NCBI GenBank assembly: GCA_964036195.1
Contig: OZ038450.1
Coordinates: 4,094,701-4,158,700 of the forward strand
Origin: Sphaerolaimus hirsutus
Taxonomy: Eukaryota > Nematoda > Chromadorea > Monhysterida > Sphaerolaimidae
Direction: 5' to 3'
Length of the DNA: 64,000 bases
This document shows, one piece after another, positions 1 to 10,600 of this stretch (position 1 is its first letter; each line of letters starts with the position of its first letter). Below the pieces are notes generated by a model. That model saw nothing but the letters and a program-made list of their open reading frames with translations, was not told the DNA's origin and made no database searches. The translations under genes and the position numbers were made by a program.

Positions 1-205
1 ATTTTCTAGGTCAAATGCTATGACATTGAAACAGATCACATTGGAATGCACAATCATATTTCTCACATAAGTCAAACACACGTGAAACCAAGCATTGTCT
101 AGCACAACAACACATCAAACAATATCCACTGTTCAACTGAAAGAACACAGTAAATTTTGTTCTGCCCAGATTTCCTTGGAAGTTTGCCAGCAGCGCACTT
201 AGATC

Positions 206-1414
206 CTAATGCCTCCCACCAGGGAAATTGAACTTCAGGACGCCTGACACTGCAAATGTTGCAATTTTGCAGTGTCGGAATTCGAACCATTTCAGCACCA
301 TTTTCCAACAATCTAGGGCAAAACCAAACCTCTCATGTCCTAAAAAACGGTGTGCACCATGGCACAAAACGATCCATCTCACTCGACGGTATCAATACTT
401 CTGACGAATCTAGGATCCACAAATCGGTCGCACCTCAGGCACTTCTCAGGCTCGCTCAGCGCGCTGGACACGCACTGGAGGAACATGTCGGCGTCGCTGG
501 GCGACAGTTTGGACAGCTGCATGTCACCGATAAGCACGCGCCACAGACGCCAGTCGCGCAGGCAACACTGTGGAGCAATGTGTCATGTTTACAGCGGTGG
601 ATGTCCAGGGGGCAGTCCCAAGCCCTGTAAAGTGTAAAGTAAAGTGTCAAATGTAAAGTCAAATGCAAAGTAAAGTGTCAATCAAAACAAAAAAGAAAAG
701 ATTTTAGTACTGAACTTTGCATGACAATTGACACTTTACTTTGCATTTGACTTTACATTTGACACTTTACTTTACACTTTACAGGGCTTGGGATTGCCAC
801 CAGGGGGATTGGTGATTAATAAAGAGGTACCTAAGTAGTAAGTGAACTGATACATATACTTATAAGTGATGAGTTTACACATTCACATTTTCACTTGAAA
901 GTTGATTTGTCACTTGTCTACTTGCCAAATTGGCACCCGCTGGCAAATTGGAAGAATATATTTAAGTTTTAGCCTACACCAACTGGATACTTTACAGAAA
1001 TCAAAGGCAGCCCATTTGAAAGGTGAACCAGACATTTTTATTTTTCATTTTCCTTGCCAACCACTTTGAAGGCAGCCAACAGGTATTTGCTTTATGTGAC
1101 AATGAGATTTAGCTAAATTACGCTACAGACTTCAAAATTACTGGGCGGTGCGTTTCCCGATTTGTGGAAACAGCCACTGACAAATGATTCACACTCCATC
1201 ATTAAAGATCAAAAATATTTAAATTACATCCTCAATTTTCATCCAAAATCACTCACAGAAATTCGATTCTCCAAAGCCTCATCAGATATATTTCGATCCT
1301 TGCACAGAGTCGACAATGAACCCATCAATTTAGCCCGTGATATAGTCATTTCATTGTCGCGCACGAAATTCACGCAATCAGTGCACAGCGAATAGGTCCG
1401 TTTATGATTGGAAA
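206..1414 (-). CDS. Cys-rich protein, C-terminal three exons, possibly saposin-like
   Basis: Three minus-strand exons join in frame: 1414-1257, 567-399 and 249-206, ending in TAG. Splice sites are GT-AG (donors at gtgagtga and gtattg; acceptors ccacag and ttgcag) and the phases agree across both junctions. The product has a CxxC near the start, a Cys about 27 residues later, a CC right after the first junction, and a closing CxxC after an amphipathic helix-like stretch. This resembles saposin-B cysteine spacing but is not a firm match. No start codon or signal peptide was found; the first exon(s) should lie above 1414, where the sequence is mobile-element-like. The intron between the first two exons carries the inverted-repeat element at 609-799. 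Alternative: a family I do not know. Confidence 0.4.
605..803. mobile_element. Introner-type inverted-repeat element (CCAG-flanked)
   Basis: The left end GGGGCAGTCCCAAGCCC at 609 is mirrored by GGGCTTGGGATTGCCAC ending near 799. The arms continue as near-perfect complements (TGTAAAGTGTAAAGTAAAGTG and its reverse complement) around a short A-rich loop, so almost the whole element folds on itself. CCAG lies directly on both sides (605-608 and 800-803), which looks like a 4-bp target duplication. It sits inside the intron of the Cys-rich gene rather than forming the exact intron. Confidence 0.75.
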
Positions 1415-1664
1415 CTTCGGGATGCAAAGCGTATTAGTGATGGGTTTTTTTACAACGATTTTCTGTGGAATTTGATAGGACTAGTGATGTAGAAAGCGGC
1501 AGGACTTTGGTGAACACCAAAAACCATAGCGGTTTCCTAACCCCCCGCGCCGAGCACCAATAAGCGCCATAGAAAAAGACGCCGAGAGTCGAAAGCGCCA
1601 CGGTGCGTTTTACCTTGGCGCTAGCGCCATGCGCCAGATGTTTTGTCTCCTGGCGCCAGAGCAA

Positions 1665-2095
1665 AATGGCGCTTATGCTGCGATTACAGCTTGAGCGTAA
1701 AATTGAATGGGCGTAAAATTGTTTTTGGCGTAAATTTTTTTACAGATGAATGGATAAAGATAAGACATTGTTATTTCAGTCAAAGAAAGCTTAGATGCAG
1801 ACGTTTCTTGTGTCCAAAGCTCATGAGTTTATTTTAATTGTACTGGGAGTTATGAATTTTAGCACAATTTTTCCAATTATGTGCTGTAAGTTGTGTAAAA
1901 TGAGGGCGTAGAATTAAAAAAATTTGCGCCAAAATTCATAACTTCTAGTACAATTAAAATAATTCGATGAGCTTTGGACACAAGCAACATCTACATTTTC
2001 GCTTTCTTTGACTGAAATTACAACGTCGTATCTTTATCCATTCACCTGTAATCAATTTTACGCCCGAGCTGTAATCGTTTGCGTCAAGCGGCAGC
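1665..2095. mobile_element. Foldback MITE, about 430 bp (copy 1)
   Basis: The left arm (TGCGATTACAGCTTGAGC, then GTAAAATTG, then GAATGGATAAAGATA, then GTCAAAGAAAGC) is repeated in inverse order and complement on the right (GCTTTCTTTGACTG, ATCTTTATCCATTC, CAATTTTACGCCCGAGCTG). A second copy with the same internal blocks lies at 30170-30606. It has no coding capacity. Two dispersed copies show that it is a mobile family rather than a chance palindrome. Confidence 0.75.
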
Positions 2096-2099
2096 GTCA

Positions 2100-3245
2100 A
2101 AAGTTTACACATAACTACCACGACTAACCATTTTTCGATGATACACCAGTTTGTGGAGTTTTCTGCGTTGCATCAAAATCGTCAGAGCCCCGAGCGTCCG
2201 CATTAGTCAGCTTTGATGGCGTTTTGTGCTTTCTTGAAAACCTGTGGATCAGTCAATACTGATTATGGCAAACAAAAATTCGAAAAGGTTTTCGAATTTT
2301 TGACGTTTTCAAATTTTTATTTCACCACTAGAAAAACACACACTTTAGTCGATTTTTTTATAGAAAATTCGAAAACTTTTTCGAATTATCACTTTTTTGG
2401 CTCAAACTGCATATAAAGTGCAGAAACACAATTCAAAACATCAATTTGACATGGGTCTATTCATAGCGGCAAGGAAAATCATGCAAATGTTCTACGGTAA
2501 CAGCTTGGCGACTGCAAAACATAAAAGTGTATTCAAAATTCAAATTCAAAATTTTTGGAAAAGGAAAATCAAAATTCGAAGAAAATTTTTTTTTGGAAAA
2601 GTTCAAAGTCAATTTAGAAAAAAACACTTTAAAATTTAAACACATTTCCAGAGAGTTTGCCATTTCAGTGAAATCTTTTAGTGACATCGTTACTTTGACA
2701 CATTTGAGTGAAATCTACCGTATCACATTACATAAGTTACACTATGAAGAATTTGCATGATTTGTACACTGGACACATATCCACGTTTTTCAGTTTTCAT
2801 TTTACATCTGTATTTTCAAAAATGACACCAACATTGGCGACTGTCCAAACCACTGGGTTCTATTTGCACCAAAAAGTAGTGATTCCGACTGGCTGTGGCA
2901 GCTCTGTGTTTTCTCTTCAATCTCAGAGCTGCTTTGTGATGATAACACGTGATGATGATCCAAAGAAATGTTTTCATATTTTTCCTCGTTCTTATCTGCG
3001 AGATTTTTAAAAAAATGACAGATTGATAAATAGAAAAAAGTGGAGGCGGAATCGTTCGCAATCAAATCACGCAATCAATAAATCACGTCAAATAAATACA
3101 TGCTAAAAATCGTCGAATAAATGCCAGCACTGCCCAAAACGCAGATTGCATCAATCTCACCAAAAATGCACAAATCGATTTTTCTCAACCAGCCTAAGGG
3201 ATGGAAAAAAGACTCTATTTCTTAGAGGTTCTTAAAGCACCACTT
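2100..3245. other. Intergenic AT-rich stretch
   Basis: No exon-like sequence seen on either strand. It holds runs of AAAATTCGAAAATT-type words at 2270-2650; the same words recur at 28220-28390 and 28850-29010 and probably mark remnants of one AT-rich element family. Confidence 0.4.
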
Positions 3246-3248
3246 GAC

Positions 3249-4006
3249 TAGGGTTCAAACGATATGACTTTTCTATACCGATATTCGATATTCGATATTT
3301 TTTCAAAATTTTCGATATCGATATTCGATATTTTTTTCTGAAACTCGATATTCGATATCGATACGATATGGAACCTCGATATCGATATTCGATATTGAAA
3401 AATGGTCGATATTCGATATTTTCGATATTTGATATTGCGATATGCTTTTGGTATAGCAAGGCATTTTTCAAGTGGCATATTGTATTTTCATGTGGTTGCA
3501 CACATGTTCAATCATCTCTTTACTGAAATGTGAATGGTACAAGTGATTTTAACAAGCTTTACATCACTCAATGGTAGAAAATAGAAGAAAAACATGATGA
3601 ATCAAAGTGTATCAGACAGATAACAATTGGTAGATATTACAGTTCATCCTTATAACCTAATTGCTTAAGGGCATGTTGCAAAAAAAAGTATATCAGCATT
3701 TTCTGGCATCAAATTTAGCACTCCAACAACAATGACATAATAAATACTGTACTTTTACTCATCAAATACAATACTATAAGCACATCAGATCAACCATAAA
3801 CATCTCAAAATGAAAATGAAAAGTAAATTTGGGGACACAATACAGGTTCGATAGATCGAAAAAAATGGTCGATATTCGATATTTTTTCAAAATTTTCGAT
3901 ATCGATATTTGATATTCGATATTTTTTCAAAATTTTCGATATCGATATTCGATATTAAAAAATGGTCGATATCCGATATTCGATACGATATATCGTTTGA
4001 ACCCTA
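3249..4006. mobile_element. MITE with TIR TAGGGTTCAAACGATAT and CGATAT-rich arms
   Basis: TAGGGTTCAAACGATAT near 3249 is answered by ATATCGTTTGAACCCTA ending near 4006. Inside each terminus is about 150-200 bp of degenerate CGATAT/TCGATATT repeat (3280-3440 and 3850-3985), and the arms are complementary. The core (3480-3850) is unique AT-rich sequence without an ORF. It separates the first Cys-rich gene from the membrane-protein gene. Confidence 0.7.
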
Positions 4007-4045
4007 CACTCGACCATGATAAAAATTTGGCAAACGTCCAAAGCA

Positions 4046-5019
4046 CTAACACTTATGAATTGCACTGCACACAGCGTCAATGGCCACAATCAGCGCAAGC
4101 AAAACGCTAAGCCACAGGACATCTTCACCCCTCACAGTCAGTGTGATCCGATCTGCGATATTCGTCGATAATTCATGAATTGTGATCAGTTCACAAATGT
4201 GAAGCGGTGAAGAGTGATAACTCACAAGGACCTTCAGTGATCCAGACAAACATGGCCGCCAGCATACTGTACAATTTGGCAAAGCGTGAAGGCTCCACCT
4301 GGGCATGGGTCAACTTGTCAACTCGAAAACATGGTGCCCACTGCCCACACACAATTAGTTGACGCGGCGTCGAGTGATGTTAGCTTACAATCGAATTATC
4401 AACAGAATGTCAACATGCTAATCCGTTCAAGTGAACTACCGTATTACCTCGAATTAACCCCCCCCCCCCCAAAAAAAAAATTTTTGGCAAAAAATAGATA
4501 ACCCCATTCTCGTTTGGAAATACAGTAAATAATGCGTGTCCATGCGAGATGCCGATGTTAAGTCAACAAGTGAAAAAATTGTCCAATCCAAATGCATTTT
4601 ATGGAAAAAGCTACTGCTGATATATGTTGAGAGCAAAGGCAGAAAATTTGACACTTTATAATCAACAGGAAGTTAAAATTAACCAGCGAGCAAGCCCATT
4701 GGACGCGCATCACTGACCACGGCAGTAAATTGGAATCGAAAAAAGCCGTTTTATCAGAATCAACTTTTTGGAGTTATCGACTTCTAAACGTACATGCTTA
4801 AATTTCATCCCGGCCAAGATAACACACCTGGATAATAGGTTTTTCCACTCCAATGACTTGGACATAGAAAGTCCAGTAAATCATCACAATTGTAGAGAGG
4901 GCAAAGAAAAATGGCCATGATTCCAAGACTACTACGCGTTGATTTTTTTCGCATTTCGGTTTTTGATGTTTTTGGGTAACCGGTGTTTTTATTTGTGAGG
5001 GAATATCAGAGGGAGACAT
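4046..5019 (-). CDS. Small membrane protein, about 111 aa, three hydrophobic segments
   Basis: Three exons join in frame: 5019-4828 (ATG at 5019), 4298-4232 and 4122-4046 (TAG). Exon 1 ends at CAG|gtgtgt in phase 0, exon 2 ends in phase 1 (gtcctt donor) and exon 3 begins after GTGAAG. Exon 1 encodes a charged Lys/Gln-rich head of about 40 residues followed by a hydrophobic helix (WPFFFALSTIVMIYWTFY). Exons 2 and 3 give further hydrophobic stretches (MLAAMFVWIT, WLSVLLALIVAIDAV) and a short tail ending HKC. The total length of about 111 residues and the hydropathy suggest an endomembrane or plasma-membrane protein with two or three spans. I do not recognise the family. The third exon boundary is the least certain, because another AG lies a few bases upstream. 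Confidence 0.6.
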
Positions 5020-5560
5020 TTTTTTCGTTGCGAAACGCAGTAGGATTATTTTCTATTGGGTGAACTGTCTCAGTGATTTGTACCCATTTCATGGGAAAGC
5101 AATTTCTCGTTTCGATGTTGCATTTCTGAATTTATTGTCAATGTTACCAAAAAAATCTAAATGCCAGATAATTTTACGATAGTCAGCAACTGTCACAATT
5201 TTGCACCAATAAAAATTATTTTACATTTTTTAACGAATGTAAATGTATTACTAAAGGCGCCGATTCCGCAAATAACATGTTTCATTCAAATTCTTGTCCT
5301 GGTAAAATCATAAAAATGTGCTGTAAACGGGAACTTTACGCTATGCTCCTGCATAACTTTAATTTTTTTTGCTGACATTTTTGCATGAAACTTGTCACTG
5401 CAACAAGATGCAGAATCAGCCCCGCATAGAAAAAACACTGCGCTCAGAAAATGCACCCTATGAATTGATTGTAAAACCCTCTAACCGCTCCAAATTTATG
5501 CAAATAAATATAATTCCGAGCCCAGCGTAGCACACTCAAAAAACAAAAAAATCACAACAA

Positions 5561-7400
5561 TCAAAAATACTTTTCAGCCTTATTGAAGGGTGCGTTGGCG
5601 CTGTGCGTCGCCGACGCGGCCCGGTACTGGGTCATGGGCTTGCCCGACAGCCCGCACGTGCCCACGCCCACCTGAATGTTGGTCGGGTTACGTGAATTGG
5701 GCCGAGTTCAAATTGCCCGATTTGTATTTTGTCGGGCATGATATGTTCGGAAAATGATGATTATCGTGGTGTACGCGGTAAAAGGGCCTACACAAACCGG
5801 TCGACAATAACACCAAGTGTCAACTGGTTCCGATCCCAATTCTAAGCTTGCTGACGAGCCACACTACGCATCCTTGTATACGCATGTATTTACTTCATGC
5901 CTGCCTTGTATTTACGTTGCACATACTGCAGTATTTTCTTCAACACAACAGCTTCACAACACTTTTGCATCTGAACGTCGTTCGTCGGCAAGCTTTGAAT
6001 TGGGCTCGGAACCAGTTTACATCTGATGTCCTTGTCAACTAGCGTGTGGCCACAAACAGATCAAATCAACCACGTTGTCAACCTTTTTTTCGAATTTCAA
6101 GGGAGTAGAAACGTCCTACTAAGAAAACCAGACCATTAAATTACTTACGCCGACTCACGAAATATTTTTTTGCATCAATCGACGGCATGGCACACACAAA
6201 ACGGAGATTTTCATTGACGGGAACCGACTCAGAAAAAATTGGGCGAAAAATGACACTGAAAATTGACGAAGGCTAACAAAACGCACCTTGCTATCAGGCG
6301 CGGTAGCGGAAGCAAAAATCGACTTTCTCTTTACACCCTTCATATTCTTATTAGCCGCTTTGTTCTGAAACGACTGCCATTTACCCTTTTCGCTCTCTTT
6401 CAATTCCTCTTGCATCTTCAGACGGTCGCGTTTTTTCTGCTGTCGCTTTTTGCGACGCTCCCTCTCAGCTAGCCAATCGGCACGTCGCGGTGGTACATTA
6501 TTTCCCCCGCTCGCATTTGAGACAGCTTCGAAAACCGATTGTCCTTTGCTCGGCTTTTTGGGGGTCTCCTGGAAATTTTTATGAGCTTTGGTTGGTGGGG
6601 ATTCTTTGTGCGAGTGATAAATTGTGCGGATAATCTGGGTGAAAATGACGGAAAATCGCAGCATAACGCAGGGGTTTTGTAGGGGGGGGGGGTTGGGTGA
6701 GGGTAACCACCCCCGCCCCTAATCGATCGGCTATCTACCTATCTGGAGTGATTTTTGAGAAATTTTTCCCACTTTTCGCTCAAAATCGCTAGTTTTCATA
6801 CATTTTCACCTTCAAAATCACCAGTTTTATCGCCTATTTTCAGCTATTTTGTGTACTATATATATATGCTTATATACCCAATTTAGCTATTTTCACCTAC
6901 TTTTAGCGATTTCTCCCCTTTTCTTCCTTCTATACCTAGGAAAAGCCTATATATTGAACCCCCGCGAAAGCACCCCACCGTATTCTAATGATTAAATTGA
7001 CTTGACTGATGAAATTTCCACAAAAATCTAAGCGAACAACATCTTCTGTGATAATGATGAAAAACATTTTGACACCATTTCACTGTCGTGCGCATAATCA
7101 GTCGACTATAATTTGAAAAAATCGAACCGACCTTCTCAACCTGCTCGTCATCGGCTTTTTGTGCCGCATTCGAAACGCCCGCATCCACAGACAACAATTC
7201 AGTTTGCAGCTGGATAACTTCTTCCAAATCTGCCTTCAAACGCTTCAATTCTTCATCCTCTGGCGTTTGCAGCAAAGCGGCTTCTACCTGAAAAAGCATG
7301 GAAACAGTAAGAGAAGAAAGGAGTAGTTTTGTGCTTTGGTGTTTTGGGTGGATAGACCGACCTGCTGCAGCTGAATTTTGTGCGTCTCGATTTCGTCCAT
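5561..7400 (-). CDS. SMNDC1: SMNDC1 / SPF30 splicing factor, Tudor exon not found
   Basis: Four exons join in frame: 7400-7362 (ATG), 7287-7132, 6568-6287 and 5671-5561 (TGA), giving about 195 residues. Exon 1-2 matches the SPF30 N-terminus (IQLQQ-VEAAL, then KADLEEVIQLQTELL). The third exon matches the basic coiled region (GKWQSFQNKAANKN, then KRKSIFAS). The last exon has VGVGTCGLSGKPMTQY, the conserved SPF30 C-terminal motif. SPF30 is a nuclear protein that binds the U2 and U4/U6.U5 snRNPs during spliceosome assembly; its Tudor domain reads symmetric dimethyl-arginine on Sm proteins. That domain should lie between exons 2 and 3, but the 563-bp intron (6569-7131) holds only repeat-like DNA and no Tudor coding on either strand. 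Phases still fit when the Tudor is skipped. Human SPF30 is 238 aa. Confidence 0.88.
5820..6018. mobile_element. TIR element AACTGGTTCCGATCCCAATT
   Basis: AACTGGTTCCGATCCCAATT followed by CTAAGCTTGCTGACGA at 5822 is mirrored by TCGTCGGCAAGCTTTGAATTGGGCTCGGAACCAGTT ending near 6017. Outer flanks carry GTGTCAACT / GTCAACTAGCGTGTG words, also seen in the element at 62745-62958. A sister copy is at 32312-32506. The open frames read in it are by-products of the repeat. Confidence 0.65.
6690..6985. mobile_element. Element of the CAGGGGTCTCC / TCTATCTGGAG family, degraded
   Basis: Shared words (GCTATCTACCTATCTGGAGTGATTTT, AAAAGCCTATATATTG followed by CCCCCGC) recur at 37450-37940 and 49860-50352. 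It sits in the SMNDC1 intron exactly where the Tudor exon would be expected. Confidence 0.5.
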
Positions 7401-7606
7401 CCTTTCCAAACGCGCGGCGGCTGAATTTTTTATTTATTTTTGTAAACTAAATATTTGGATACAATGGGAAACTCGCATTCGATCATTTTCCCGAATATCT
7501 CTCTGAAAAGAAGCGCGATGGACGCAAAATGACATTATAGCGCAAATTTCGAATGAATTTTTCACCGAAACACAAGAAACAGTCGACAGCGTCCAGCTAG
7601 TTGAAG
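7401..7606. promoter_or_regulatory. Putative bidirectional promoter between SMNDC1 and a + strand gene
   Basis: The SMNDC1 start codon (7400, minus) and the ATG of the next gene (7607, plus) are divergent and only 206 bp apart. The interval is AT-rich and unique. No TATA or named site is claimed; the inference is from head-to-head geometry alone. Confidence 0.35.
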
Positions 7607-10600
7607 ATGGCTGTTCCCGGACCGACTCAAGATCTTGAAGGGATGATGGCAAAAAGGAGGGTAGGTTTTGTACAGGTTGTGATGATGATTTAACATCGAT
7701 ATCGCATATAGTGTATCGATGCGTCGATATCGATGTTTTGTAATATCGAACATACAGCTTGAGTGCAGATTTTGAGGGGGTATTTCGATGGAGAAAATTA
7801 GTTTTTCGAGGAAATACGACCTTAACGTGAATTGCACGCACAACAAACAGCACCACGTTTCCCAATTCGTATTTACAACAAAACGCAGATGGAAGTAGGC
7901 CGGAAGCTGGCGGAGGCGGTCATGCGCGGCACCATGATCGGCGCCCACTACCTGGTGCCCATGCCGCACGTTGACAAGTGCCATGTCAAGTGATAAGAGT
8001 GGAGAAAAGTTGCGACTTTTCAAGTGTCAAGTGTCGCGTTATAATTAAAAATAATAATAGATAGCAGCGAGATGGATTTCAGCTGGGCACTCCCCACTTA
8101 TCACGCAACTTTTCACACTTCAATTCACTTATCATTCGTCACTTTTCAACGTGTCGCATTGACGCCCGGACCGACTCGGCAAGGACAGGGGCGCCCTAGT
8201 CGTGGCAGATTCTAAATCCATGCGCGAACACAAAGAAAGGGCTAATCGGAAGCCTGGCGCGCTGGTCCCACATCCAATTCGAAAATAAGGGGCTAGTAAG
8301 GCGCTGGACACGAGAAATTGTGCCTACATAGTTTTCTATCGAAATGTCGCATAGATCAGCTTTGAACGCACTTGAGTGTACTGAAATAGGTGGGTTATTT
8401 TTAATGCCGATAAACTGTAGTTGACGGCCACCTCAATCCGGTAAACTCAAGTTCAGGTTAAGCTGATTTGTGAGTTCTCAAAATTTCTGCCGAAAACTGT
8501 GTACCGATTCAACCATTGTATTGGGCGCCTTGCGTGCGCATTACGTTCAAATTGGATTTGGCCCCTGGTTGGCGACCGTTTGGCACAACCGGATGACGAT
8601 GCCTATTTTTGGCAGCAAAGGAGGGCCAGTAGGAAATTGTCTGAGGTTACGGCCGGCGGACCTACGATGGGTCAGCGGGGAGGTTTTTTGGTATTATTAT
8701 ATCTAGCTTTAAGGTTCATTACCTAATTGTAGGTTCATTGCGTGGTCTTGAGCGATTATTTTACACAATAATAACCTACCATAACTCTCAGAATAAACCC
8801 CCGCAACCCCGAATACCCCCTCCCTTGATATCCCCCTTAACCCCCCCCCCCACAATCAACCCCCCCTCCCAGACCCAGTAACGCACCGAGTGCCGCTGGG
8901 TTTCGGCGCGGGCGGCCGGCGCCGACTGCGCAACGCTGCGGCGGCGGCTGGCGGCGCGCCCCTTGTAGCCGCCGTGTTCCAAATGGTCGACGCCAAGGCG
9001 GCCACCGTGCAGCACATGTCGACTCGCATGGCTGAGCGGCTGGTCGACTCGCTACATGCTGTGATTACGGATAGGTCGATTGATTGTCGGGGGTCGGGGG
9101 GTTGATTGGAGATGATTGGTCAATTGCGATCGACTGAAGGATTGTTGTATTTGTCAACAGCGTATTTTGGCTCTAGCTTTAAAAGTCGATAAGACCAAAA
9201 GGTCTATTTCGAGAAAATTGCCCAAAGGTTTCATTTCCAATTATCTGCCTGTGTAAAAAAGAAGACACCACAAAAAAAACTGCTGCAACTTTCCCTCACT
9301 ACTGTTCACAATAAATTTAATGTTATCTTTTACATTAGTGTTAAAATTTACACCGCAGATACGCCAAATCAGTCGCAGGGGCAGCGGACGGCTGCAATAT
9401 TGCCCAAAGTGGGGCGATGCCCGGAAGTAAGGAAGACAGGTGCCACTCCCAGATCCTGTAAAATGCCATGTAAAATGTAAAATGTCATGCAAGTGTCAAA
9501 AATCATGATAAACTCCTGGAAAATGGCAAACGTACGTTGCCATTTTGCAGGGAATTTTAGATGACTTCCGACGCTTTGTATTACATTTGACATTTTACAT
9601 GGCATTTTACAGGGTCTGGGACTGCCCCAGGGAGAAGTTGGTCAGCGCCGCCGCTGTGGTCAATCTGCTTGACAGCCTGCCACCAAATTTGCCTACAAAT
9701 GTTCGTTTCAACGCCGTTAGAGTGCAATGCTTTTGTCCAAGTTGTTAAGGCGTGCAATTTTTTTAATCTAAGTTGTTAAGGAGTGCAATTGCAATGCTTT
9801 TATTTAAGTGGTTAAGCAAAGATAAAATTTGTAGGTTTATTTAAATATTGCGCACGATAACGATTGCTACAATATTTGAAAAGTTTGCTGGTGAATTTTG
9901 TCATAATTCACTGAAATGCTGAATTCAGATTGGGGACATTATCATTTTTGAACACATGTATTTTTTGCAATTGAATACCTACCTAAGTTATTAAGATGTT
10001 ACGCCAATCATATTGAAACTGAGATTTCGCTCCAATCGTGAAAGATTTTCAAGGGAACTGGTACGTAGTATTTATTCCTTGCAGCGACCATCATTTATAC
10101 AAGTCGAAAACATTCTGCAGATTGTTAAATAGCCGAAGAAAACCCTCCCAATGTTCTACGCGGTCATAATTTCAGATTCAGGACACAATCAAACAAGCCA
10201 CATCGGAAAGGCGCCAATTGACATTGGCCGAACTGCGCGACCTGCTGCCCCACCTGGCTGGCCGAGTGGCCGTGCAGGTCAGTGTTGCAAAAACGTGTTT
10301 ACGTTTGCCCGAAATACCCGGGTATATTGGTATATATCCTTATGTTTACGTTTTTACAAAATACTGTTACGTTTTCCTGGCCGAAATACCCGGGTACCGG
10401 AGAAAACGTAAAAACGCTTAAAATTTGGTTGCACGTACCCAAGATTCTATCAAATCTGTTAAATGACAGCTTTTCTAAATGTGTATACAATGCACATAAA
10501 ATGTACATTTAGGTATATGTTTAACATCAATTGACTTAGCAGAGGTCATAAATTTGTATCTTATAGGTAACTGGGGATACTGATTAATTTTCATGATGGT

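Noticed and set aside
3232-3501. Ile/Tyr/Arg/Ser-rich frame
   Set aside because: It is the CGATAT repeat arm read as protein.
6569-7131. Tudor-domain exon of SMNDC1
   Set aside because: Searched on the minus strand in all frames for the expected Trp/Tyr-rich Tudor sequence; only repeat-like DNA and an open but unrelated tail were found.
9400-9640. Clustered short repeats resembling a CRISPR array
   Set aside because: The repeats are inverted, unevenly spaced and shared with dispersed elements; the genome is eukaryotic.
10290-10420. Possible extra exons with duplicated EIPGY-like peptide
   Set aside because: It is an inverted repeat (GAAATACCCGGGTA) related to the element at 44290-44400, lying directly after a clean donor at 10278.
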